A stretch of DNA of 64,000 nt from positions 1 to 64,000 of the forward strand of contig NZ_FNVO01000017.1 in assembly GCF_900108175.1 (NCBI RefSeq). The letters run 5' to 3'. The first letter of the stretch is position 1. Every line of letters begins with the position of its first letter. This document shows, one piece after another, positions 19,861 to 28,092 of this stretch. This DNA comes from Thermomonospora echinospora (GTDB lineage Bacteria > Actinomycetota > Actinomycetes > Streptosporangiales > Streptosporangiaceae). A program made the translations under genes and the position numbers. Below the pieces are notes generated by a model, which ran no database searches, was not told the origin of the DNA, and was given only the letters and a program-made list of their open reading frames with translations.

Positions 19861-19897
19861 GCCGGCTGTCCGGCCCGGGCGGGGCCGGACGGCCGGC
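19861..19897. terminator. Long GC hairpin between convergent genes
   Basis: GCCGGC-T-GTCCGGCCC pairs with GGGCCGGAC-G-GCCGGC around a 5-nt loop, giving a 15-bp stem with one mismatch. It lies 36 bp after the pyruvyl-transferase gene and about 50 bp past the stop of the convergent hydrolase. Confidence 0.7.
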
Positions 19898-19949
19898 TTG
19901 GAGCCGGTCACCCCTGTCGTGGGCCATTGCTCCCGGCCGCTGCGGGCGT

Positions 19950-20828
19950 TCAGCGGGTGAGCAGGTCCCGCAGGGCCTTGGCGATGTCGGCGGGGGCCTC
20001 TTCGGCCATGAAGTGGCCGCAGGTGACGGTGGCGTGCCGCAGGTCGGACGCCCAGGCGCGCCACAGCGCGGCCGCATCGTAGCCGAGGGCGGCGCCCCAG
20101 TCTTGCTGGAGCACGGTGACCGGCATCCGTAGCCGGTTGCCGGCGTCCCGGTCGGCCCGGTCGTGGTCGACGTCGATGCCGGCGGAGGCGCGGTAGTCGG
20201 CGACGATCGAGGGCACCGCGGCTCGGCAGGCGTCCAGGTAGGCGGCGCGGACGTCGGCGGGGATCGCCTGCGGGTCGCCGGTCCAGCCGTCGAGGAAGTG
20301 ACCGAAGAAGGCGTCCGCGCTGGCGGCGATCATCTGCTCCGGCAGGCCGGGCGGCTGGGCCATCAGGTACAGGTGGAAGCCGACGGCGGCGGTGACGCCG
20401 TGCATCACCTCCCACATGTCCAGGGTCGGCAGGACGTCCAGGCAAGCCAGATGGGTGATCGCCGCCGGGTGGTCGAGCCCGGCGCGGAAGGCGACCAGGG
20501 CGCCGCGGTCGTGCCCGGCCAGCGCGAAGCGCTCGTGCCCCAGGGCGCGGGCCAGGGTGACGACGTCGGCGGCCATGGTGCGCTTGGCGTAGACGGCCGG
20601 GCCGGTCTCGGCGGGTTTGTCGCTGGCGCCGTAGCCGCGCAGGTCGGGGCAGATCACGGTGTGATCAGCCGCGAGGTCGGCGGCGACGTGCCGCCACATC
20701 AGGTGGGTTTGCGGGAAGCCGTGCAGCAGCACGATCGCAGGGCCCGACCCGGCGACGGCGACGTTCAGGGACACGCCGTCGGCGACGGGAACGCGCCGGT
20801 AGTCGAAGCCGGTGATGGCAGGCGCCAT
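19950..20828 (-). CDS. Alpha/beta hydrolase, haloacetate dehalogenase/epoxide hydrolase type
   Basis: 292-residue alpha/beta hydrolase. LLHGFPQTHLMWRHVA is the oxyanion-hole motif, DLRGYGASDKP follows, and the nucleophile elbow GHDRGALVAF carries aspartate (about residue 107) instead of serine, as in haloalkane and haloacetate dehalogenases and epoxide hydrolases. The C-terminal histidine is in TCGHFMAEEAP. The Asp nucleophile and HGFPQTHLMW segment fit the fluoroacetate/haloacetate dehalogenase group best. ATG 20828 follows AAAGGCGGA. It is divergent from the SARP regulator at 20961, which might control it. Confidence 0.9.
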   Translation of the reverse strand: MAPAITGFDYRRVPVADGVSLNVAVAGSGPAIVLLHGFPQTHLMWRHVAADLAADHTVICPDLRGYGASDKPAETGPAVYAKRTMAADVVTLARALGHERFALAGHDRGALVAFRAGLDHPAAITHLACLDVLPTLDMWEVMHGVTAAVGFHLYLMAQPPGLPEQMIAASADAFFGHFLDGWTGDPQAIPADVRAAYLDACRAAVPSIVADYRASAGIDVDHDRADRDAGNRLRMPVTVLQQDWGAALGYDAAALWRAWASDLRHATVTCGHFMAEEAPADIAKALRDLLTR

Positions 20829-20960
20829 GATTCCGCCTTTCCGTTTTCCGTGAATGAGGATCCGTGGACGAGGAGATGCTCTGAGCCTGCCGGGCGTGGA
20901 TGAGCATCCGATGAGCGCCTATAGCGTGGCCAGGGCGACGCACGGAAAGGACGGTCAGGG

Positions 20961-22934
20961 GTGCGGGTCGTGTTCGGAGTGCTGGGGCCGGTGGTGGCCT
21001 GGGACGGCGCCGGGGACATGATCGCCCTGAAGGGTCCGCGGCACCGCGCGGTGCTGGCCCGGCTGATCGTCGCCCGCCGACGCGTCGTTCCAGTCGCCCG
21101 CCTGGTCGAGGACCTATGGCCGGACCCGCCCCCCGACGCGGTGGGCGCGGTGCGCACTTTCGTGGCCGCGCTGCGCCGCGCCCTGGAGCCGCAGCGCCCG
21201 CCCCGCGCTCCGGCTCGGCTGCTGGTCACCGAGGGGCCGGGGTACGCGCTGCGCGCCGAACGCGACGCGGTGGACGCCTGGCGTTTCGAGCGGGCGGTGG
21301 CCGCCGCCGCGACGCTGCCGCCTGCCGAGGCGCTGGCCCGGCTGGAGGAGGCGCTGGGGTGGTGGCGCGGACCCGCCTACGCCGAATTCGCCGACGAGGA
21401 CTGGGCTCGCGCGGAGCGCTCCCGCCTGACGGAGCTGCGGCTGCACGCCGTCGAGCGCCGGGCCGAGGTCCGGCTGGCTGTGGGCCTGGCGGCCGAGGCG
21501 GTGCCGGATCTGGACGCCCATGTGGCCGAGCATCCCTGGCGCGAGGACGCCTGGCGTCTGCTGGCCCTGGCGCTGTACCGCACCGGCCGCCAGGGTGACG
21601 CACTGGCGGTCCTGCGCCGGGCGCGTACGCTCCTGGCCGAGCAGCTGGGAGTGGATCCGGGGCCGCGGCTGCGCCGCCTGCAGGCCGACATCCTCGACCA
21701 TGCCCGCCATCTCGATCCGGCCTGCGGACCGGCGGGCGCGGACCGGGTGTGGGCGCAGGCGGCCGCCGCCTACGACCGCACCGTGGCCTCCGGCGCCCGG
21801 GCGCGGCTGGAGTCGACGGTGGGCCTGCTGCGCAATCTCGCGGTGACCGGAGGCGGCGGGCTGGAGGCGGCCCGCCGGCACCGGGTGGCGGCCGTCACGG
21901 CGGCCGAGGAGCTGGGCGATGCGGAGCTGACCGCCCGGGTGATCGGCGCCTACGACGTCCCGGCGATCTGGACCCGGGTCGATGACCGGCGGCAGGCCGC
22001 GCAGGTGCTCGCAGCCGCCGAACGCACCCTGGCCGCGCTGCCGCCTGGCGGGCACGAGGCGGCACGGGCGCGGCTGCTGGCCACGATCGCCCTGGAGTCG
22101 CGCGGCACCCGTTCGGCGCGCGGGCCGCAGGCCGCCCGGCAGGCCGAGCGGCTCGCCCGCGGCCTGGACGATCCCGCGCTGCTGGCGTTCGCCCTCAACG
22201 GGGTGTTCATGCAGACCTTCCAGCGGGCGGGTCTGGCCCCGTGCCGGGACGAGATCGGCGCCGAGTTGGTCGCCCTGTCCACCCGGCACGGCCTGATCAC
22301 TTATGAGGTGCTTGGGCACCTGGTCCGTCTCCAGGCGCGCAGCGCGCTGGCGGACTTTCCGGGGGCCGACCGGCACGCGGCGGCCGCCGACCGCCTGGCC
22401 GAGCGCAACGAGCTGCCGCTGGTAGAGGTGTTCACCCGGTGGTACCGGGCGCTACGGCTGGCGGCGGCCGGGCAGGCGGCGGTGGCCGAGGTGGAGGCGG
22501 CCTACCGGGACGCCGCCGCGCGGTTGGAGGGCGCCGGCATGCCCGGCCTGGAGCACGGCCTGCTGCCGCTCGCACTGCTGTGCCTGCGCGTGCAGCGGGC
22601 GCAGCCCGTCCAAGTCGACGGGGGCACCGACTGGGGTCCCTTCGAGCCCTGGGCCCGTCCCGTGGTACTGCTGGCCCGGGGCCGTCGCGGCGAGGCGGCG
22701 GCGGCGCTGCGGGAGGTCCCCGATCCGCCCCGCGACCTGCTGTTGGAGGCCCTGTGGTGCCTCACCGCCCAAGCGGCCATCGCCCTTGGCGACCGGGAGA
22801 CGATGGAGCGCGCCCGCACTGAGCTCACCCCTGCGGCGGCGGAGCTGGCCGGGGCGGGCAGCGGCCTGCTCACCGTGGGCCCGGTCTCCAGGCATCTGGA
22901 CGACCTCGACACCGCCCTCCAGCGTTCGCGATGA
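20961..22934 (+). CDS. SARP/AfsR-type regulator with BTAD domain
   Basis: 657-residue transcription regulator. Residues 1-95 form an OmpR-like winged helix (FGVLGPVVAWDG, then RHRAVLARLIVARRRVVP). Residues about 97-245 form the bacterial transcriptional activation domain, ending with LAEQLGVDPGPRLRRLQADI. The remaining 400 residues are helical and TPR-like, without a P-loop, so this is shorter than AfsR. SARP proteins activate secondary-metabolite or stress genes. No biosynthetic cluster follows; the neighbours are a dehalogenase-like hydrolase (divergent) and an ABC exporter (convergent). Start GTG 20961. Confidence 0.9.
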   Translation: MRVVFGVLGPVVAWDGAGDMIALKGPRHRAVLARLIVARRRVVPVARLVEDLWPDPPPDAVGAVRTFVAALRRALEPQRPPRAPARLLVTEGPGYALRAERDAVDAWRFERAVAAAATLPPAEALARLEEALGWWRGPAYAEFADEDWARAERSRLTELRLHAVERRAEVRLAVGLAAEAVPDLDAHVAEHPWREDAWRLLALALYRTGRQGDALAVLRRARTLLAEQLGVDPGPRLRRLQADILDHARHLDPACGPAGADRVWAQAAAAYDRTVASGARARLESTVGLLRNLAVTGGGGLEAARRHRVAAVTAAEELGDAELTARVIGAYDVPAIWTRVDDRRQAAQVLAAAERTLAALPPGGHEAARARLLATIALESRGTRSARGPQAARQAERLARGLDDPALLAFALNGVFMQTFQRAGLAPCRDEIGAELVALSTRHGLITYEVLGHLVRLQARSALADFPGADRHAAAADRLAERNELPLVEVFTRWYRALRLAAAGQAAVAEVEAAYRDAAARLEGAGMPGLEHGLLPLALLCLRVQRAQPVQVDGGTDWGPFEPWARPVVLLARGRRGEAAAALREVPDPPRDLLLEALWCLTAQAAIALGDRETMERARTELTPAAAELAGAGSGLLTVGPVSRHLDDLDTALQRSR

Positions 22935-23058
22935 GAGAGTCCAGGCGGCCGTGTCCGGGGACGCCGGGAGGCGGACGCCGTGGTGCCATAGGCCGACGTC
23001 CGCCAAGGGCTTTCCGTCCGGGTCGCCGCCGGGAGTCGAGGGCGGCCCGGCCGGCGGC

Positions 23059-23850
23059 TTAGCGTACGAGGTCGCGGTCGAACAGCCGCTTGGCCCACAG
23101 GTAACCGGCCAGCGCGATGCCCATGCACCAGGCGATCGCGACGACGGCGCTGTCACCGATCGGGGTGCCGAGCAGCAGTCCCCGCAGCGTCTCGATGACA
23201 GGGGTGAAGGGCTGGTACTCGGCGAACCAGCGCAGTGCCTCCGGCATCGACGCGGTGGGGACGAACCCGCTGCCCAGGAACGGCAGCAACAGCAGCGGCA
23301 TGGGGGTGTTGCTGGCGGTCTCGACGCTCTTGGCCACCAGGCCGAGCGCGACCGACAGCCAGGTGATCGCAAGGACGAACAGGGCGAGCAGGCCGATGGC
23401 CGCCAGCCACTCGACGGGTCCGGCGGTGGGCCGGAACCCGAGGGACACGGCGACGCCGACGACGACCGCCATGCTGAGCAGCGTCTGGATCATGCCGCCG
23501 GCGACGTGTCCGGTCAGCACCGAGGCCCGGGAGATCGCCATGGTGCGGAACCGGGCGACGATTCCCTCGGTCATGTCCATGGCCACCGACACCGCCGTTG
23601 CGGTGGCGGCGCCGGCCACGGTCATCAGGATGATCCCGGGGGTGACGTAGTCGAGGTACTCGGCGCGGCCGCCCGCGGCGCCGCCGAGCCCGGCGCCCAG
23701 GGTGCCGCCGAAGACGTAGACGAACAGCAGCAGGAAGACCACCGGCATACCGGCGATCATGAAGGTCATGGACGGGTAGCGCAGCATGTGCCGCAGGTTG
23801 CGGCGCAGCATCGTCGCCGAGTCGCGCGCGGCCAGGGTGAGGGCGGTCAT
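23059..23850 (-). CDS. ABC-2 type transporter permease (DrrB-like)
   Basis: 263-residue inner-membrane protein with about six transmembrane helices. The ABC-2 features are YPSMTFMIAGMPVVFLLLFV near the N-terminus, YVTPGIILMTVAGAATATAV, GIVARFRTMAISRASVLTGH (the family's cytosolic loop) and a last helix before AKRLFDRDL. ATG 23848-23850 overlaps the stop of the upstream ATPase gene by four bases (ATGA), so the two are translationally coupled and form one exporter. The DrrAB group exports drugs or lipids; the substrate is unknown. Confidence 0.93.
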   Translation of the reverse strand: MTALTLAARDSATMLRRNLRHMLRYPSMTFMIAGMPVVFLLLFVYVFGGTLGAGLGGAAGGRAEYLDYVTPGIILMTVAGAATATAVSVAMDMTEGIVARFRTMAISRASVLTGHVAGGMIQTLLSMAVVVGVAVSLGFRPTAGPVEWLAAIGLLALFVLAITWLSVALGLVAKSVETASNTPMPLLLLPFLGSGFVPTASMPEALRWFAEYQPFTPVIETLRGLLLGTPIGDSAVVAIAWCMGIALAGYLWAKRLFDRDLVR

Positions 23851-24803
23851 CGGACGCTCTCCTTGTCGTCGGGGCGGCCGGTGAGGGCGAGGAAGACGTC
23901 GTCGAGGTCGGGGGTGTGGACCGACAGCTCGTCGATCTCGATCGACCGGTCGTCCAGCCGGGTGAGCAGGCCGCGCAGCGACCGGACGCTGCCGTCGCTG
24001 GGGACCTGCAGGGTGAGGGCGTCCTCGTCGAGGTAGCCCTCGCCGAGGGCGCGTAGGGCCGATTCGAGTCCGCCTGCGTCGGCGAACCGCAGCCGGATGT
24101 GACCGCCGGGGACGAGGCGTTTGAGCTCGTCGGCGGTGCCCTCGGCGATCAGCCTGCCGTGGTCCAGCAGCGCGATCCGGTCGGCGAGCTCGTCGGCCTC
24201 CTCTAGGTACTGCGTGGTGAGGAAGACGGTGACCCCGCCGGCGACGAGGTCGCGCACGATCCGCCACACGGTGCGGCGGCTGCGCGGGTCGAGCCCGGTG
24301 GTGGGCTCGTCGAGGAAGATGATGCGCGGGTCGCCGACCAGGGTCATCGCCAGGTCGAGCCGGCGCCGCATGCCGCCGGAGTAGGTGGCGGCCGGTTTGC
24401 TGGCCGCCTCGGTCAGGTCGAACCGTTCGAGCAGTTCGGCGGTGCGCCGCCGGCCCTGGGCCCGGCCGAGGTGGTGCAGGTCCGCCATCAGGATCAGGTT
24501 CTCCTCGCCGGTGAGGAACCTGTCCACCGCCGAGTACTGGCCGGTGACGCCGATCGCCGCCCGCACCGCGTCGGGGTCGCGGGCCGGGTCGTGGCCGGCG
24601 ACCCGCACTCGCCCGCCGTCGGCGCGGATCAGCGTGGACAGGATCTGCACCATGGTGGTCTTGCCGGCGCCGTTGGGACCGAGCAGCGAGAAGACCGTTC
24701 CCTCGGCGACCCGCAGGTCGACGCCGTCGAGCACGACCTTGTCGCCGTAGGACTTGCGCAGCCCGGTCACCGAGATCGCCGGCCCGGACGGGGGGTTGGG
24801 CAT
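23847..24803 (-). CDS. ABC transporter ATP-binding protein (DrrA-like)
   Basis: 318-residue ABC ATPase. Walker A is GPNGAGKTT, the signature is YSGGMRRRLDLA, Walker B is RIIFLDEPTTGLDPRSRR, and the switch histidine is replaced in VFLTTQYLEEADELADRIAL (TTQY, typical of the DrrA group). The C-terminal extension of about 85 residues is the DrrA regulatory domain. Start follows GAGGAG. It powers the permease encoded immediately downstream. The DUF4097 gene and an RHH gene upstream on the same strand suggest a larger transcript 26315-23059. Confidence 0.94.
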   Translation of the reverse strand: MPNPPSGPAISVTGLRKSYGDKVVLDGVDLRVAEGTVFSLLGPNGAGKTTMVQILSTLIRADGGRVRVAGHDPARDPDAVRAAIGVTGQYSAVDRFLTGEENLILMADLHHLGRAQGRRRTAELLERFDLTEAASKPAATYSGGMRRRLDLAMTLVGDPRIIFLDEPTTGLDPRSRRTVWRIVRDLVAGGVTVFLTTQYLEEADELADRIALLDHGRLIAEGTADELKRLVPGGHIRLRFADAGGLESALRALGEGYLDEDALTLQVPSDGSVRSLRGLLTRLDDRSIEIDELSVHTPDLDDVFLALTGRPDDKESVR

Positions 24804-24842
24804 GTCGTCTCCTCATGTCCTCATGCCGTAAGGCGGAATCAC

Positions 24843-25694
24843 TCACAGGGGCCGGGAGCGGTGGATCACGATGTCGCCGTAGCCGGTGCGGGCGTGCACC
24901 TTGACGGTCTCCTCGGCCTGTTCGGGGCCGTCGGCGGCGTCCAGGCCGCTGCGCACGCCGCCGTGGCGGGAGCCGACGTCCAGCCAGGCGGCCGTGCCCT
25001 CCCTGACCCCCAGCTCCACCTGTCCGAAGTTGGTCTCCAGCACGACCGAGCCGCGCACCACCTCGCCGATCCGGACGCTGCCGTAGGCGGTCTTGGCGAC
25101 GACGGTGGCCAGCGCGCGGTCGACGGTGATGTCGCCGTTGGCCGTGTTCAGCCGTACGTCGCCGGTCACCTCGCCGATGGTGATGTCGCCGTTGGAGGTC
25201 TTGGCCACCGCGATGCCGTCGACCTCGCCGATCCGGATCTTGCCGGAGGTGGTGGTCACGTTCAGGTGCCCGGCCGAGCGGCCGACCCAGACGTCGCCGG
25301 CGCCGGCGCGCAGCTTCAGCCTGCCAGTCTGGTCGAGGCGGACGGAGCCGGCGGCGGTGTGGAAGGTCGATTCGCCGAGGCGGCCCTCGCCGCGGACGTC
25401 CGCCGCGGCCCTGGCATCGACGCGCGAGTCGCTGGGCAGCTCGATCGTCACGTCGATCGAGGGGGCGCGGCCCAGCAGGGAGCGGAACTTGTGCTTGGGC
25501 GCCCGCACCGACAGTCGGCCGTCGGCGTACTCGACCAGGGTCTGCTCGGCGGCCTGGACGTCGGCGTCCTCGGAGGCGTCGCTGGGACGCACCTCGACGA
25601 CGGTGTCGGCGCGGTCGCCGGCGCGGATCCAGACGCGACCGGCCAAGATGTCGATGATGGCGGTGATCGGTTCGGGGGTGTCGAACGTTGGCAT
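24843..25694 (-). CDS. DUF4097 beta-strand repeat protein
   Basis: 283-residue protein made of repeated short beta strands, as in DUF4097 (beta-helix or adhesin-like) proteins. Repeats such as GDITIGEVTGDVRLNTANGD and YGSVRIGEVVRGSVVLETNF recur from residue 120 to 230. There is no signal peptide or membrane helix, so it is predicted to be cytosolic. ATG 25694 follows GGAGGG. DUF4097 genes in actinomycetes often lie between a ribbon-helix-helix gene and a DrrAB-type exporter, exactly as here; the function is not known. Confidence 0.88.
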   Translation of the reverse strand: MPTFDTPEPITAIIDILAGRVWIRAGDRADTVVEVRPSDASEDADVQAAEQTLVEYADGRLSVRAPKHKFRSLLGRAPSIDVTIELPSDSRVDARAAADVRGEGRLGESTFHTAAGSVRLDQTGRLKLRAGAGDVWVGRSAGHLNVTTTSGKIRIGEVDGIAVAKTSNGDITIGEVTGDVRLNTANGDITVDRALATVVAKTAYGSVRIGEVVRGSVVLETNFGQVELGVREGTAAWLDVGSRHGGVRSGLDAADGPEQAEETVKVHARTGYGDIVIHRSRPL

Positions 25695-25769
25695 GGCGAT
25701 GCCCTCCTGACGGCTCCGGCGGCCATCCCGGCCCGGAGCAGGTGGCGAACGGGGCTGCGGCGGGCTCGG

Positions 25770-26315
25770 TCAGCGCACCCAGCCGGTGTAGCGCCGTCCG
25801 AACTGCCGCCCCTCGCCCTGGGCGGGACGGCGGTCCCGGTCGTCGGGTTCGAGGGCGGCGGACACGGCGCGGACGAGCCAGGCGTTGACCGACAGCCCCA
25901 TCCGGGCGGCGGCCTCGTCGATGCGCGGCTTGAGCTGCTCGGGCAGGCGCAGCGTGACCCGCGCGGTGCCCCCGCCCTCGTCGGCCTCCGGCAGGGGAGC
26001 GGGAGGCGGGGCGCCCGGCCCGCCCTTGGCCGCTCCCGGGCCGCCGCCGGACGCCTCCTCGGCTGGCTCGGCCGGCGGCGGTGTCACGACGAAGTCGGGG
26101 TCGCGGCCGCGCAGACGCACCTCGACCGAGCCCGGCGCGAGGTCGCTGGTGATCTCGTCGGCGGCGGCCGACAGCGCCTCCAGTAGGGCGAGCCGGACGG
26201 CCGACTCCAGCGGTCCGGTGAGCCGCTCGGCGAGCGCGCGGGCGTCCTCGCCGCCGGCCTCGGCGGCGACCGCCAGCTCACGGCGAAGGTGGTCGACGTA
26301 CGGCGTGAGATCCAT
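25770..26315 (-). CDS. HicB-like ribbon-helix-helix regulator
   Basis: 181-residue protein. The N-terminal 80 residues are helical (ALAERLTGPLESAVRLALLE), a Pro/Gly/Ala-rich linker follows, and residues about 115-155 form a ribbon-helix-helix DNA-binding motif (ARVTLRLPEQLKPRIDEAAA, then RMGLSVNAWLVRAVSAAL). The layout matches actinobacterial proteins annotated as HicB-family antitoxin-like, but no HicA toxin is adjacent. A 9-9-9 inverted repeat directly upstream (26322-26348) is the probable autoregulatory operator. It heads the DUF4097-DrrAB gene set and probably controls it. Confidence 0.8.
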   Translation of the reverse strand: MDLTPYVDHLRRELAVAAEAGGEDARALAERLTGPLESAVRLALLEALSAAADEITSDLAPGSVEVRLRGRDPDFVVTPPPAEPAEEASGGGPGAAKGGPGAPPPAPLPEADEGGGTARVTLRLPEQLKPRIDEAAARMGLSVNAWLVRAVSAALEPDDRDRRPAQGEGRQFGRRYTGWVR

Positions 26316-26321
26316 GACATC

Positions 26322-26348
26322 ACTATGACGTCATCATGGCGTCATAGT
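26322..26348. promoter_or_regulatory. Operator-like inverted repeat upstream of RHH gene
   Basis: ACTATGACG, nine bases, CGTCATAGT: perfect 9-bp arms, with the inner palindrome TGACGTCA at 26326-26333. It begins seven bases from the RHH start codon. Tandem TGACG-type half sites suit cooperative ribbon-helix-helix binding. Confidence 0.7.
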
Positions 26349-26511
26349 CAATGCCAAATGAGGCAACCTGACGTCACGCGCGCTGCTTCCCGAGTCCCGA
26401 ACCTGGCGATCGAGGGAGAGCGGCCGGCGGATGCGTGTTCGTCGAGGCGGAAGGCCGGCCGGGTGCCGGTGTCGAGGTTCGGCTTGGGTGTGGTGCGGCC
26501 CGTGCCGGGTG

Positions 26512-26931
26512 TCAGGACGGGGCGCCGAGGAGTTCGACGAGCAGGGCGCGGACGCGGGCGTCGATCTGGTCGCGGATGGGGCGGACCCGCTCGACCGGCA
26601 GGCCGGCGGGGTCGGGCAGCCGCCAGTCCTCGTAGCGTTTGCCGGGGAAGACCTGGCACACGTCGCCGCAGCCCATGGTGATGACCACATCGGCGGCCTC
26701 GACGGCTGCGCCGGTCAGCGGCTTGGGGAACTCCCGGGTCAGGTCCAGCCCGAGTTCGTCCATGACGGCCACGACGGCGGGGTTGATCGAGTCGGCGGGG
26801 GCCGACCCGGCGGAGCGAACGCGGACGCGCCCGGCGGCGTGATGGTCCAGCAGGGCGGCGGCCATCTGGGAGCGTCCGGCGTTGTGGACGCACACGAACA
26901 GCACCTCGGGGATGCCGCCGGTGCCGGTCAT
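26512..26931 (-). CDS. arsC: Arsenate reductase, LMW-phosphatase type
   Basis: 139-residue cytosolic enzyme that reduces arsenate to arsenite. The phosphatase-like loop VCVHNAGRSQM has the C-x5-R signature (Cys14, Arg20), and two further cysteines (Cys88 and Cys92, in MGCGDVC) can form the disulfide relay. The DPAG motif near residue 106 supplies the general acid Asp. ATG 26929-26931 overlaps the arsR stop (ATGA), so it is translated with arsR. In actinomycetes reductant may be thioredoxin or mycothiol. No arsenite efflux gene (arsB or acr3) lies in the window. Confidence 0.92.
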   Translation of the reverse strand: MTGTGGIPEVLFVCVHNAGRSQMAAALLDHHAAGRVRVRSAGSAPADSINPAVVAVMDELGLDLTREFPKPLTGAAVEAADVVITMGCGDVCQVFPGKRYEDWRLPDPAGLPVERVRPIRDQIDARVRALLVELLGAPS

Positions 26932-27320
26932 GCCGAGGCCGGCACGGCGGTGCGGGGGCCGAGGATCGCCGACAGCCGTTCCAGCATGCCCGGGTTGAGC
27001 CGGTAGTAGACCCAGGTGCCGCGCCGCTGGGAGTCGATCAACCCGGCTCGCTTGAGCACCTTCAGGTGGTGGGAGATGGTCGGGGCGGTCAGCTCGAACG
27101 CCGCCGTCAGGTCGCACACGCACGCCTCGCCGCCCTCATGGCAGGCGATCAGCGACAGCAGCCGCAGCCGGACCGGATCGGCGATCGCCTTGAACAGCGA
27201 CGCCAGCTCGGCGGCCTCGGACTCGGTCAGCGGCGCGCACACCAGCGGCGCGCAGCACGCCTGCTCTCCCTCGGCGGAGACCGGAGCGGAGGGCAGGACC
27301 GGCGACTCTTGCTTCGACAT
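26928..27320 (-). CDS. arsR: ArsR family arsenic-responsive repressor
   Basis: 130-residue winged-helix repressor. The helix-turn-helix is in TAAFELTAPTISHHLKVLKR, followed by the wing RRGTWVYYRL. Metalloid ligands are probably Cys67 and Cys69 in EACVCDL, the alpha-3 site of classical ArsR; an extra N-terminal cluster (Cys22, Cys23, Cys28) is unusual and may add a third thiolate. I chose ATG 27320 over an upstream GTG because the family starts here. It is divergent from arsI and co-transcribed with arsC. Repression should be relieved by trivalent arsenicals. Confidence 0.93.
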   Translation of the reverse strand: MSKQESPVLPSAPVSAEGEQACCAPLVCAPLTESEAAELASLFKAIADPVRLRLLSLIACHEGGEACVCDLTAAFELTAPTISHHLKVLKRAGLIDSQRRGTWVYYRLNPGMLERLSAILGPRTAVPASA

Positions 27321-27328
27321 GCCTCTAA

Positions 27329-27393
27329 TTTGACATCTATCTATACAGAGGCGCAAACTCGGGCCACACTCTGATTCGACAGCTATCTAATCA
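27329..27393. promoter_or_regulatory. Paired ArsR-type sites between arsR and arsI
   Basis: Two related sequences occur in the same orientation: TTGACATCTATCTATACAG (about 27329-27347) and TCGACAGCTATCTAATCAG (about 27375-27393). They share GACA/G-CTATCTA and flank the divergent promoters, one next to each start codon. They are good candidates for ArsR operators. Confidence 0.6.
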
Positions 27394-27403
27394 GGAGGTC
27401 GCG

Positions 27404-27895
27404 ATGTCCCGCGTCCAGCTCGCCCTGCGCGTGTCCGACCTGGAAGGCTCGATCGCCTTCTACACTCGGCTGTTCGGCACCGAGCCGGCCAAGGTCCGCC
27501 CCGGCTACGCCAACTTCGCCATCACCGAGCCTGCGCTCAAGCTCGTCCTCATCGAGGGCGAGGGTGACGAGCCCACCCGCCTGGACCACCTCGGCGTCGA
27601 GGTCGACGACACCGCCCAGGTCACCGCCGCCACCCAGCGGCTCAAGGACGCCGGACTGGCCACCTTCACCGAGAACGACACCTCCTGCTGCTACGCCCTG
27701 CAGGACAAGGTCTGGGTCCACGGCCCCGGCGCCGAACCCTGGGAGGTCTACACGGTCAAGGGCGACGCCGACCTCCTCAACAAGGCCGAAGACTCTCCCT
27801 GCCGCTGCGGCGTCCCCGCCGAGAGCGCCGACCAGATGCCCGGCGGCGGAACGGGCGAGGAGACGAAGACCACGGCCGGATCGGCCTGTTGCTGA
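27404..27895 (+). CDS. arsI: ArsI-type C-As lyase (CadI family dioxygenase)
   Basis: 163-residue VOC-fold non-haem iron dioxygenase that cleaves the carbon-arsenic bond of trivalent organoarsenicals, yielding arsenite. The likely iron ligands are Gln5, His62 and Glu114, and the As-binding vicinal pair is Cys95-Cys96 in DTSCCYALQDKVWV, followed by EPWEVYTVKGD. After the lyase core a 45-residue tail contains CRC and ends in CC, so it can bind further metalloid. ATG 27404 follows GGAGG. It is divergent from arsR and probably repressed by it. The same family was once called cadmium-induced protein CadI. Confidence 0.92.
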   Translation: MSRVQLALRVSDLEGSIAFYTRLFGTEPAKVRPGYANFAITEPALKLVLIEGEGDEPTRLDHLGVEVDDTAQVTAATQRLKDAGLATFTENDTSCCYALQDKVWVHGPGAEPWEVYTVKGDADLLNKAEDSPCRCGVPAESADQMPGGGTGEETKTTAGSACC

Positions 27896-28092
27896 CGCCC
27901 ACCGCCGCCGGGGCGCCTCATCCCACCGGCGTGGCCCACACCGCCGGCAACATCCGACAAGCGCACATGACCTCGCACCTTCAGCCCCAGTGATGTGCTC
28001 GGTCGCGTCGGGGCCGCGGGCCGCCGGTCGCGTGGCCCACGGCCTGCCGTGCGATCAGGTTGACGCGCCCTTCGCGGGGTAGCGCGCAAGCC

